The position numbers and the translations under genes were made by a program. Below are positions 51,635 through 59,080 of a stretch of 64,000 bases of DNA, piece by piece. Each line of letters opens with the position of its first letter. Positions within the stretch are counted from its first letter, which is position 1. The notes beneath the pieces are model-generated. The model did no database searches. It saw nothing but the letters and a program-made list of their open reading frames with translations, and was not told the DNA's origin. The stretch is from Paractinoplanes bogorensis (lineage in GTDB: Bacteria; Actinomycetota; Actinomycetes; Mycobacteriales; Micromonosporaceae). Location of the stretch: assembly GCF_018829635.1 (NCBI RefSeq), contig NZ_JAHKKG010000021.1, positions 40,962 to 104,961 on the forward strand, written 5' to 3'.

Positions 51635-52480
51635 ATGTTCAGCATCGGAGAGTTCGCCGGACTGGGACGCGTGTCGGTGCGCATGCTGCGGCACTACGAC
51701 GCGATCGGGCTGCTGCGGCCCGCGCACGTCGACCCGCACAGCGGCTATCGGTTCTACACGGCCGCGCAGCTGCGCCTGCTCAACCGGGTGACCGCCCTCA
51801 AAGATCTCGGCTTCAGCCTGCAGCAGGTGCAGACGCTGATCGACGAGAAGATCGGCACCAGCGAGTTGTGGGGCATGCTGCGGCTGCGACGGGCCGAGCT
51901 CGAGGCGCAGCGGGCCCACGACACCGCACGCCTGGCCCAGGTCGACGCGCGACTCCGGATGATCGAGAGCGAGGGGCACATGGACACCGGAGATGTCGTA
52001 GTCAAGAAGATCCCGGCCACACGCGTGGCCATGCTGGAGGCCATCGCCACCAGCTACGACGACCCGTCGTCGATCACCGAGAACCTGACACCGCTCTACC
52101 CGCGGCTGATGGAGCTGATGGAGCAGAGCAAGGTGCCGATGACCGCGGCGCCGATCGCCTACTACCGGGCCGCTCCGACCGGCCCCGGCGACGAGACGAT
52201 CACCGTGCACGCGGCGTTCCCGATCGGGGATGCGGAGGTTCCCGGCAACGCGGGCTTCCAGGTGATCACGCTGCCCGCGATCGAGGAGGCGGCGTCGGCG
52301 ATGCACTACGGCTCGATGTCCGAGGCGTTCCGCACGGGTCAGAAGATCGCCAACTGGATCGACGACAACGGCTACCGCGCCGTCGAGCCGGGCTACGCGG
52401 TCGAGGTCTACCTGGACTGCCCGCCCGGCGACTTCGACAAGTGGGTCACCGAGTTGCAGGTTCCCGTCAAAAGCAACTGA
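51635..52480 (+). CDS. MerR-family regulator with a GyrI-like effector domain
   Basis: A 281-residue regulator of BmrR type. Residues 1-70 are the MerR winged helix (FSIGEFAGLGRVSVRMLRHYDAIGLLRPAHVDPHSGYRFYTAAQLRLLNRV), about 40 residues of coiled coil follow, and residues 125-275 form a GyrI/SRPBCC-like ligand domain (KIPATRVAMLEAIATSYD ... GYAVEVYLDCPPGDFDKWVTELQVPV). Such proteins bind hydrophobic cations and activate efflux genes; none is adjacent, so it may mainly control itself through the palindrome at 51604-51618. Confidence 0.9.
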   Translation: MFSIGEFAGLGRVSVRMLRHYDAIGLLRPAHVDPHSGYRFYTAAQLRLLNRVTALKDLGFSLQQVQTLIDEKIGTSELWGMLRLRRAELEAQRAHDTARLAQVDARLRMIESEGHMDTGDVVVKKIPATRVAMLEAIATSYDDPSSITENLTPLYPRLMELMEQSKVPMTAAPIAYYRAAPTGPGDETITVHAAFPIGDAEVPGNAGFQVITLPAIEEAASAMHYGSMSEAFRTGQKIANWIDDNGYRAVEPGYAVEVYLDCPPGDFDKWVTELQVPVKSN

Positions 52481-52522
52481 AAACTAACCTCAGGTCGGCC
52501 GGGGCGTGGCCGATGGGCCCGG

Positions 52523-52548
52523 GCGGCACGGAACTGCAACCGTGCCGC
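52523..52548 (+). terminator. Hairpin after the MerR gene
   Basis: GCGGCACGG (52523-52531), loop AACTGCAA, CCGTGCCGC (52540-52548): a perfect 9-bp stem just before the next gene. Confidence 0.65.
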
Positions 52549-52566
52549 TACCGAGAGGCCCGCGAT

Positions 52567-52911
52567 ATGACAAGCCCGGTCCCGTACGCCGCGTACCCGA
52601 CCACTCCGCCCTGGGGAACCCCGGCGGCGCCGCCCGCCGCTGAAGCCCTGGAGGCCATCCGGCCCATGCCGGCGAGCCGGCTGTTCGTCCGCTTCCCGGA
52701 AGAGATGGCCCGGGCGGCGCGGCCCCAGGCGCCGGCGTGGCTGCCGGTGGTCTTCTGGACGCTGCTGCTCGGCGTGCCCGGGGCGGTCTCGGCGGTCCGC
52801 CGGAGCGCCGACGCCCGCCGCGGCGGCCACGAGCGCTACCCGTACTGGATAGCTTTCGGCACCGTGCTCGCGGCGGCGGGCGTGGCTCTGACGATGCTGG
52901 GGCTTTTCTAG
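52567..52911 (+). CDS. Small two-helix membrane protein
   Basis: A 114-residue protein. A Pro/Ala-rich cytoplasmic start is followed by two hydrophobic segments (WLPVVFWTLLLGVPGAVSAV and WIAFGTVLAAAGVALTMLGLF) with a basic loop between. No family is recognised. The ATG at 52567 follows the hairpin and an AGAGG-like site. Its stop overlaps the end of the minus-strand pseudogene. Confidence 0.6.
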   Translation: MTSPVPYAAYPTTPPWGTPAAPPAAEALEAIRPMPASRLFVRFPEEMARAARPQAPAWLPVVFWTLLLGVPGAVSAVRRSADARRGGHERYPYWIAFGTVLAAAGVALTMLGLF

Positions 52912-53327
52912 GGCCCCAGCAGGTCGATCAGAAACTCGATGGAGAAACCGACCCCGGCGACGTCGGCGGCGATCTCCACGCCAGCCCCGGCCTGCCACAC
53001 GGATCACTCGGGCGGCATTCCGGCCCGTTCGAGTCCTGAAGATCGCGGTCGACCTGCCCGGCGACCGCGGAGACACTCCAGTCCCCTGGCACGTAGCCGG
53101 TCGGGTCAACCGGCATCGCGTTGTCGCCGAGCGTGCCGGCCCACACGTCCTCAACAACGGTCGCCTGCCACGGCGACCACCCGGCACACTCGTCGTCGGC
53201 TCGCCTGCGCTCGGTGGCCTGGTCGTACCAGCGGCCGAAGTCTCCTCGTCGACGCGGGCCTCGTACCCCGGTCGTAACCGGCGCAGAACGCCTCGGTCCA
53301 GACGAGTAGCCGTTCTTCCTCTGTCAT
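52908..53327 (-). pseudogene. Frameshifted remnant of a hypothetical protein gene
   Basis: An ATG at 53327 opens a frame reading TEEERLLVWTEAFCAGYDRG, but the coherent protein then continues in the other two frames: YEARVDEET near 53265, then GRWYDQATERRRADDECAGWSPW near 53235, and finally GVEIAADVAGVGFSIEFLIDLLGP ending at TAG 52910-52908. Three single-base losses explain the jumps, and together they restore the original frame. The sum (420 bases) fits a gene of about 140 codons. Sequencing error is possible, but no other gene in the window shows such breaks. Family unknown. The 200 bases up to 53527 hold no intact gene. Confidence 0.65.
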
Positions 53328-53527
53328 CGCGCACCGTCCTTGCGGGCGCCGTCTCCGTAGCCATATGCGAAGCGTCGGCCTCGGCGGGCTCCCTCTTGGG
53401 GTGGTGGCGAGATTCTTGGTGTCGCGGAATTCTCGGCGCTGCATTTCGGCCTCGGCCGCCGTCGGCAACGTGTCGTGGCCCCTGATACTGCTGGGATACG
53501 CCTGATTGGCGCACCCCAGCGGATCGA

Positions 53528-55294
53528 TCAGAACTCGATGGGGACGCCGGACCGGACGAGCTGCCAGTTTCTGGTGAAGAAGTCGGCCGGGTTGATGGCG
53601 CCCTTCGCCTGGGCCCAGTCGATCAGCAGCTGGCGGATCTCCTGCTGCGCGTTGTAGACCTGCGTCTTGACGATGCCGGGGAAGTTGCCGCCGCCGGAGC
53701 GGCGGTAGTTGTTCACCGCCACCACGAAGCGGGCCGCCGGGTCGACGTCGGCGCCGGCGATCTGCAGGCGGGTGATGCGGGAACCGACCGGCTGCGCGAT
53801 GTCGATGTCGTAGTCGACGCCGGAGAACACGTCGTAGTTGTAGTCGGGCACGGCCGGATCGCTGATCGTGGCCGGGTCCACCGGGGCGCCGGGCGCGAGC
53901 GTGACGAAGTACTTGGCCGAGTACTCCAGGTACGCCTTCACCTCGGCCCCGGTCAGCACGACGGCCTCGAGCGTGTTGTCGTAGATGTAGAGCCCGGCCA
54001 CGTCCTTGATCTTGACGTCGCCCTGCGGGAAGACGGCCGTACGGCTGAACGGCGCGGCGATCGAGAGCACCGGCAGGCTCGCGTACTCGGTGCCGGCCAG
54101 CGCCGCGGTGACGGTGTCGGTCTGCACCTTGTTGATGTAGTCGAGGATCGGCGTGTCCTCGTAGCGTGACGTCGCGGCCGAGAGCGTCTCCGTCGAGGTG
54201 GCGACGACCTGGTTGACGTACGCGACGGTCTTGGTGTGCTGGGACCGGACCGCCGCGAGCACCTGGGGATCGGCCTCGACGGTGTTGGTGTTGAGCGTGA
54301 CCGACGACTTCGTGGTGATCGTCCAGCGGCCCCGCTCGCGGACCAGGTCGAAGTCCATCTTGGTGAGCCGCTGTCCCCACTTCGACGGCTCGGAGAGCAA
54401 AACCTGCTTTCCCGTACGCGTGTTGGTGACGAACCGCTGCGCCACCTCGGCGTGCGCGTGCCCGAACAGGATCGCGTCGATGCCCGGAACCTGCTCGGCG
54501 ATCAGGGCCGACGGGTTCTCGTTGGGCACCTCGGGACCGTAGCTGGACGTGCCGCTGTCACCGCCGTGGGCCGAGATCAGCACGACGTCGGCACCGCGGG
54601 CCCGCATGATCGGCACCCACTTGGCCGCGGTCGAGATCATGTCGAGGAACTCCACCTTGCCCTCGACGTTGGCCCGGTCCCAGATCGCCGATCCCGGGTT
54701 GGTGAGCCCGAGGATGCCGACCCGCAGCGTCGGCGCGTGGCGACCGAGCGAGACCTTCTTTATGACGTACGGCGTAAAGGCGGGCTTGCCGGTCCTGGCG
54801 CTCACCGCGTTGGCGGCCAGGGCCGGGAACCCGAGCTGGCGGATCCACAGGTTGAGCAACGGCAGCCCGTAGTTGAATTCGTGGTTGCCCAGCGTCACCG
54901 CGTCGTAGTGCAGCACGTTCATGGCCCGGGCCATCGGGTGCTTCTCGCCGGTCTCGGTGATCGGCTCCTGCTTGGCGTAGTAGGTCGCCAGCGGCGTGCC
55001 CTGGATGGTGTCGCCCGCGTCGAGCACGAGCGTCGCCCCGGTCGCCTCGGCGCGCAGCTTGTTCACCAGCGCGGCCAGCTTGGCCACGCCGACGTCGTTG
55101 TGCGCGCTGTCGTCGTACTCGGCGTCCTTGTAGTAATCCCAGTTGTAGACGTTGCCGTGGGTGTCGGACGTGCCGAGCACAGTCAAGCGGTACGAAGTGG
55201 TCGGCGGGTGGGCCTGCGCCGCGCCTTCGGCCAGCATCGGGGCCGCCACGGTGGCGGCGCCGGCCGCCAGCACGGTTCGCCGGGTGAGGTTCAT
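53528..55294 (-). CDS. Tat-exported bifunctional metallophosphatase / 5'-nucleotidase
   Basis: A 588-residue calcineurin-type phosphatase. LTRRTVLAAGAATVAAPMLAEGAAQA is a twin-arginine signal. The metal motifs are LGTSDTHGN, DAGDTIQG, GNHEFNYG, SAHGGDSG and FGHAHAEV; the C-terminal 5'-nucleotidase domain (AVNNYRRSGGGNFPG) supplies substrate stacking. It resembles CpdB-type 2',3'-cyclic-nucleotide phosphodiesterases and probably scavenges phosphate or nucleosides outside the cell. The last residues (GVPIEF) and the next bases are nearly the same as the 3' end of the adjacent pseudogene. Confidence 0.92.
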   Translation of the reverse strand: MNLTRRTVLAAGAATVAAPMLAEGAAQAHPPTTSYRLTVLGTSDTHGNVYNWDYYKDAEYDDSAHNDVGVAKLAALVNKLRAEATGATLVLDAGDTIQGTPLATYYAKQEPITETGEKHPMARAMNVLHYDAVTLGNHEFNYGLPLLNLWIRQLGFPALAANAVSARTGKPAFTPYVIKKVSLGRHAPTLRVGILGLTNPGSAIWDRANVEGKVEFLDMISTAAKWVPIMRARGADVVLISAHGGDSGTSSYGPEVPNENPSALIAEQVPGIDAILFGHAHAEVAQRFVTNTRTGKQVLLSEPSKWGQRLTKMDFDLVRERGRWTITTKSSVTLNTNTVEADPQVLAAVRSQHTKTVAYVNQVVATSTETLSAATSRYEDTPILDYINKVQTDTVTAALAGTEYASLPVLSIAAPFSRTAVFPQGDVKIKDVAGLYIYDNTLEAVVLTGAEVKAYLEYSAKYFVTLAPGAPVDPATISDPAVPDYNYDVFSGVDYDIDIAQPVGSRITRLQIAGADVDPAARFVVAVNNYRRSGGGNFPGIVKTQVYNAQQEIRQLLIDWAQAKGAINPADFFTRNWQLVRSGVPIEF

Positions 55295-55387
55295 GACTGA
55301 GCCTTTCGGTTGTCCGGGGCGCACCTCGTGAGCACGCACAGTCGGCACCATAGCCGTCGATATAACGCCAGGTCGATGGACCTCGGG

Positions 55388-56989
55388 TTACATCTCGTCG
55401 GGTACCGGGATGCCCAGCAGGTCGAGGCCGTGGCGCAGCGTCGTGCCGGTGTGGGTGGTCAGCGTCAGCCGGCTCGGCGACGACCGGATCGGACAGCGCT
55501 CGTAGAACGTGGAGAACGCCGCCGCCAGGTCGTACAGGTAGACGGCCAGGCGATGCGGTTCCCGGTGCTCGATCGCGGCGGCCACGGCGGCCTCGAAGCC
55601 GTGGATCGCCAGGATCAGCCGCCGCTCGGACGGGTCGGTGATCGTCACCTCACCCGGCGAAGCCGAGGCCTTGGCCAGCAGCGAACGGATCCGGGCCACC
55701 GCGTATTGCAGGTAGGGGCCGGTGTTGCCGGTCGTGGCCAGCATCCGGTCCCAGTCGAAGACGTAGTCACCGATCCGGTCCGAGGACAGGTCGGCGTACT
55801 TGATCGCGCCGATGCCGACCGGTGGCGAGGACGCCCGGCGGTCCGCCTCGTCGAGCAGGTCGGCCAGCTTGATCGTCTCGCCCGACCGGGTCTTGAGCAT
55901 CTTGCCGTCGGGACCCAGGATCGAGCCGAAGCTGATGTGTTCGGCGACCACGCCGTCGTCGAGCCAGCCGGCCGCCCGGCCCACGGCGAAGACCATCCGG
56001 AAATGGGTGCTCTGCGGTGCGCCGACCACGTAGAGCAGCCGGTCGGCCTTCAGGTCACGGGTCCGGTGCCGCAGGGCCGCGAGGTCGGTCGCCGCGTACC
56101 CGAAACCGCCGTCGCTCTTCCGCACGATCAACGGGAGCGGCTCGCCGTCCCGCCCGGCGAACCCGGACGGGAACGCGCACAGCGCACCCTCGCTCTCGAC
56201 CAGCAGACCCTTGGCGGTCAGTTCGTCGACCACCGAGGCCAGCTGATCCTGATAGGAGCTCTCCCCCGCGAAGTCGTCGCTGGTCAGCGTGATGCCGAGC
56301 CGGGCGTAGTCATCCAGGAACGACCGTTCGGACTGCTCGACCAGCTGCCGCCACCGGGCCCGGGTCGGCTCGTCGCCGCTCTGCAGCGCGACCACCCGCA
56401 GCCGGGCCCGGGTGCGGAAGTCCGGATCGTTGTCGAACCGGACCCGTGCCTGCCGGTAGAAGTCGGTCAGGTCGGACAGTGAATAGGCGCCCGTCGGGTC
56501 GGACATGTGCTCGATCAGCATGCCGAACTGCGTGCCCCAGTCACCGAGATGGTTCACCCGGACGACGTCGTAGCCGGCCCAGCTGAACAGGCGGGCCAGC
56601 GCGTCCCCGATGATCGTCGACCGGAGGTGGCCGACGTGCAGTTCCTTGGCCACGTTGGGCCCGGAGTAGTCGATCACCACCCGCTCGCCGGTCGGCCGGC
56701 CCGGTTCGGGGTCGGCGGGCGCCGACGTCAGCACCGCGTCGGCGACGGTCAGATTGATGAACCCGGGACCGGAGATCTCGGCCTCGGCCAGGCCGGCCAG
56801 GTCGGCCCGGGCCAGCACGTCGGCGGCGATCTCACGCGGCGGGCGGTGCAGCGACCGGGACAGGGCGAGCGCGGCCCCGGACTGGAAATCGGCGTGCTGC
56901 GACGCCCGTACGGCGGGATCGATTTTCTCGCCGGCGACCGTTTCGAAGGCGGGCGCCAGCCGGGCGGCGAGAAGAACTTCGAGATTCAT
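55388..56989 (-). CDS. argS: Arginyl-tRNA synthetase
   Basis: A 533-residue class I synthetase charging tRNA-Arg. The HIGH motif reads HVGH in GPNVAKELHVGHLRSTIIGDAL, and the KMSKS equivalent is KMLKTRSG. The N-terminal Add1 domain (residues 1-90) and the C-terminal DALR anticodon-binding domain (LAVYLYDLAAAFSTFYERCPI) are complete. It is somewhat short against common ArgS (about 550-590). The ATG at 56989 starts the Add1 domain; longer in-frame starts run into intergenic DNA. Whether a second argS exists elsewhere cannot be judged. Confidence 0.93.
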   Translation of the reverse strand: MNLEVLLAARLAPAFETVAGEKIDPAVRASQHADFQSGAALALSRSLHRPPREIAADVLARADLAGLAEAEISGPGFINLTVADAVLTSAPADPEPGRPTGERVVIDYSGPNVAKELHVGHLRSTIIGDALARLFSWAGYDVVRVNHLGDWGTQFGMLIEHMSDPTGAYSLSDLTDFYRQARVRFDNDPDFRTRARLRVVALQSGDEPTRARWRQLVEQSERSFLDDYARLGITLTSDDFAGESSYQDQLASVVDELTAKGLLVESEGALCAFPSGFAGRDGEPLPLIVRKSDGGFGYAATDLAALRHRTRDLKADRLLYVVGAPQSTHFRMVFAVGRAAGWLDDGVVAEHISFGSILGPDGKMLKTRSGETIKLADLLDEADRRASSPPVGIGAIKYADLSSDRIGDYVFDWDRMLATTGNTGPYLQYAVARIRSLLAKASASPGEVTITDPSERRLILAIHGFEAAVAAAIEHREPHRLAVYLYDLAAAFSTFYERCPIRSSPSRLTLTTHTGTTLRHGLDLLGIPVPDEM

Positions 56990-57179
56990 GGGCAACCCAT
57001 CGACAAACGCGGGGAAGCGGGTCGACCGGATCGCGGACAGTGCGGAACCGGCGGGATCGACCCGCCGGTGGACAGCAAGACTCAGCGGCGGTCGTCGGAA
57101 CGCCGGCGTCGCTCGCTGTAGGTCTGCACGGCACCACGGTAGCGCATGCCGCTCGGATCGCCGTAGCAAGATATGACGG

Positions 57180-57608
57180 GTGAGCTGGGTGGCCGGGGAG
57201 ACCGGCGTGGTGCGACTGCCGTCGGGGCGGCTGGTGCGAGGGCGCGGGCTGCGGGAGGCGATGCCGTCCGGGCATCCGCCCGACTTCGGGGTGTATCTGC
57301 TGGGCTCGGCGCCGCCCGAGTTCGGGTGGACCAGCCGGTGGATCGAGTGGCCCGACTTCCGGCTTCCGCGCGATCCCGCGTACGCGGGAAGGGTCTTGAC
57401 TGAAGCATGGGAAAGGGCCGGCGCCGAGCGGGTCGAGATCGCCTGTTACGGCGGACGTGGGCGCACCGGGACCGCCCTGGCCTGCGTGGCGATCCTGGAC
57501 GGAGTGGCTCCGGCGGAGGCGGTGGCGTGGGTGCGCGAGCACTACCATCCGCGCGCGGTCGAGACGCCGTGGCAGCGCCGGTTCGTCCGTTCCTTCCCAG
57601 CTGCTTGA
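57180..57608 (+). CDS. Protein-tyrosine-phosphatase family protein
   Basis: A 142-residue phosphatase-like protein. C-Y-G-G-R-G-R-T-G is a CX5R(T/S) phosphate loop with the nucleophilic Cys and the binding Arg; DFGVYLLGSAPPEFGWTSRWIEWPDFRLP precedes it and supplies a candidate general-acid Asp in WPDF. The substrate is unknown. It starts at GTG 57180 and is divergent from argS. Confidence 0.82.
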   Translation: MSWVAGETGVVRLPSGRLVRGRGLREAMPSGHPPDFGVYLLGSAPPEFGWTSRWIEWPDFRLPRDPAYAGRVLTEAWERAGAERVEIACYGGRGRTGTALACVAILDGVAPAEAVAWVREHYHPRAVETPWQRRFVRSFPAA

Positions 57609-57686
57609 CCCTGGGCGTGAAAAGCGTGCCGATTCACCCGAACTGGCGATTAGTCTGGAGCGGCACGCCGAGGCCTGGGGGGACTC

Positions 57687-58190
57687 ATGATCGTCGTGGA
57701 GCGCACGTTCGCCGTGACCGTGGCCCCCGGGCCGGCGCTCGGATATCTGACCGATTTCGGCAATACGGCGGCGTGGGATCCGGCCGTCCGGCAGACGACC
57801 CGCACCAGTGCCGGGCCGATCCGGCCGGGCGCGAGCTGGCACCAGGTGTGCCGCATCCTGGGCGTCACCACCGAACTGACCTACATGCTGGTCGGCATGA
57901 GCCCGGAGCGTCTCGAGTTCCACGGGCGCAACGAGGGCGCGACCTGCGTCGACACCGTGGCCGTGCGGGCGGCGCCAGCCGGCAGTGAGATCACCTACCG
58001 GGTCGAGCTCGAGATGCACGGGCTGGCCAAGCTGGCCGCCCCACTGATCAAGATGGAGTTCGAGAAGCTGGGGACGGCCGGGGCCGCCGCCCTGACGACG
58101 GCCCTCAACCAGCTCGGCCCGCTCCGCACCACGTTCGCCGCCCCGGCGACGCCTCACCCGTTGATGCCGCCGCAGGGGCAGGAGGCCTGA
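57687..58190 (+). CDS. SRPBCC-fold protein
   Basis: A 167-residue START-like protein: VVERTFAVTVAPGPALGYLTDFGNTAAWDPAVRQTTRTSAGPIRPGASWHQVCRILG, then LVGMSPERLEFHGRNEGATCVDTVAVRAAPAGSEITYRVELEMHG, and the long helix AAPLIKMEFEKLGTAGAAALTTALNQL. It forms a ligand-binding cup; no function is known. It ends one base from the converging methyltransferase stop. Confidence 0.85.
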   Translation: MIVVERTFAVTVAPGPALGYLTDFGNTAAWDPAVRQTTRTSAGPIRPGASWHQVCRILGVTTELTYMLVGMSPERLEFHGRNEGATCVDTVAVRAAPAGSEITYRVELEMHGLAKLAAPLIKMEFEKLGTAGAAALTTALNQLGPLRTTFAAPATPHPLMPPQGQEA

Positions 58191-58191
58191 C

Positions 58192-59001
58192 TCAGGCCCG
58201 GGTCGCGATCACCTGCAGATAGGCGGACGGAATCCGGGCCGTGCCGTCGGTCGCCGTGTTGTAGCGGCCGGCCAGCGCGACCAGATCGTCGTAGAGCGGC
58301 TTGCCCCCGTCCGGGCCCAGCGCCTCGAACGCCTTGAGGGTCGGGCCGTAGTTCGCCCGGAAGTAGTCGGCGAACGCCTCGGTCGACGCGAAGCGGAACA
58401 CGAACTCCCGGCGTACGGCACGCAGCTCGCTGACCCGCTCGCCGAACAGCTCCCGCACCCGCGCCTCACTCCCCCACTCGACCGGTCCGCGAATGCCGGG
58501 CGGCGGCGGGACCCGACGGCCGACGGTCCGGAACATCTCGCCGATGAAACCGTCCGGCGTCCAGTTCGCCATCGCGATCGTGCCCCCACTGCGGCAGACC
58601 CGGGTCATTTCGGCCGCCGTACGCTCCTGGTCCGGGGCGAACATCGCACCCACCACCGAGATCACCGCGTCGTAGCGGCCGTCGGCGCACGGCAGGTTCT
58701 CGGCGTCGGCGACCTCGACGGTGAGCGGCAGGTGCTCGGCATCGGCTCGCTCCCGGGCCCGGACCAGCAGTTCGGGCACGTAGTCGGTCGCGGTCACCCG
58801 GCATCCGCACCGGGCCGCGGCGAGCGAGGCGTTGCCGGTGCCGGCCGCGACGTCCAGCACCTCCGAGCCCGCCGCCAGGTCGGCCGCCTGCACGGTCTCC
58901 TCCGCCATCGGATGGATCAAGGCCGCGACCGCGCCGTAGTCGCCGCTCGCCCAGGTCTTCTGCTGCTTGGCCTTGAGGCCGTCCAGAGTAAGTTCAGTCA
59001 T
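58192..59001 (-). CDS. Class I SAM-dependent methyltransferase (UbiE-like)
   Basis: A 269-residue methyltransferase. The SAM loop is SEVLDVAAGTGNASLAAARCGCRVTATDYVPELL, followed by VEVADAENLPCADGRYDAVISVVGAMFAPDQERTAAEMTRVCRSGGTIAMANW, the standard UbiE/COQ5-type motifs. The substrate is unknown. The ATG at 59001 starts the conserved helix; twelve upstream codons are open but unlike the family. Single gene, next to the LuxR-type regulator. Confidence 0.87.
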   Translation of the reverse strand: MTELTLDGLKAKQQKTWASGDYGAVAALIHPMAEETVQAADLAAGSEVLDVAAGTGNASLAAARCGCRVTATDYVPELLVRARERADAEHLPLTVEVADAENLPCADGRYDAVISVVGAMFAPDQERTAAEMTRVCRSGGTIAMANWTPDGFIGEMFRTVGRRVPPPPGIRGPVEWGSEARVRELFGERVSELRAVRREFVFRFASTEAFADYFRANYGPTLKAFEALGPDGGKPLYDDLVALAGRYNTATDGTARIPSAYLQVIATRA

Positions 59002-59080
59002 GCCTTCGACCGTAGAAATCCGCCGGTCCCGGCACATGGGGAGAGCTCCCTATGTTGGTCCTCAGTTTTGCAACAGGGCC

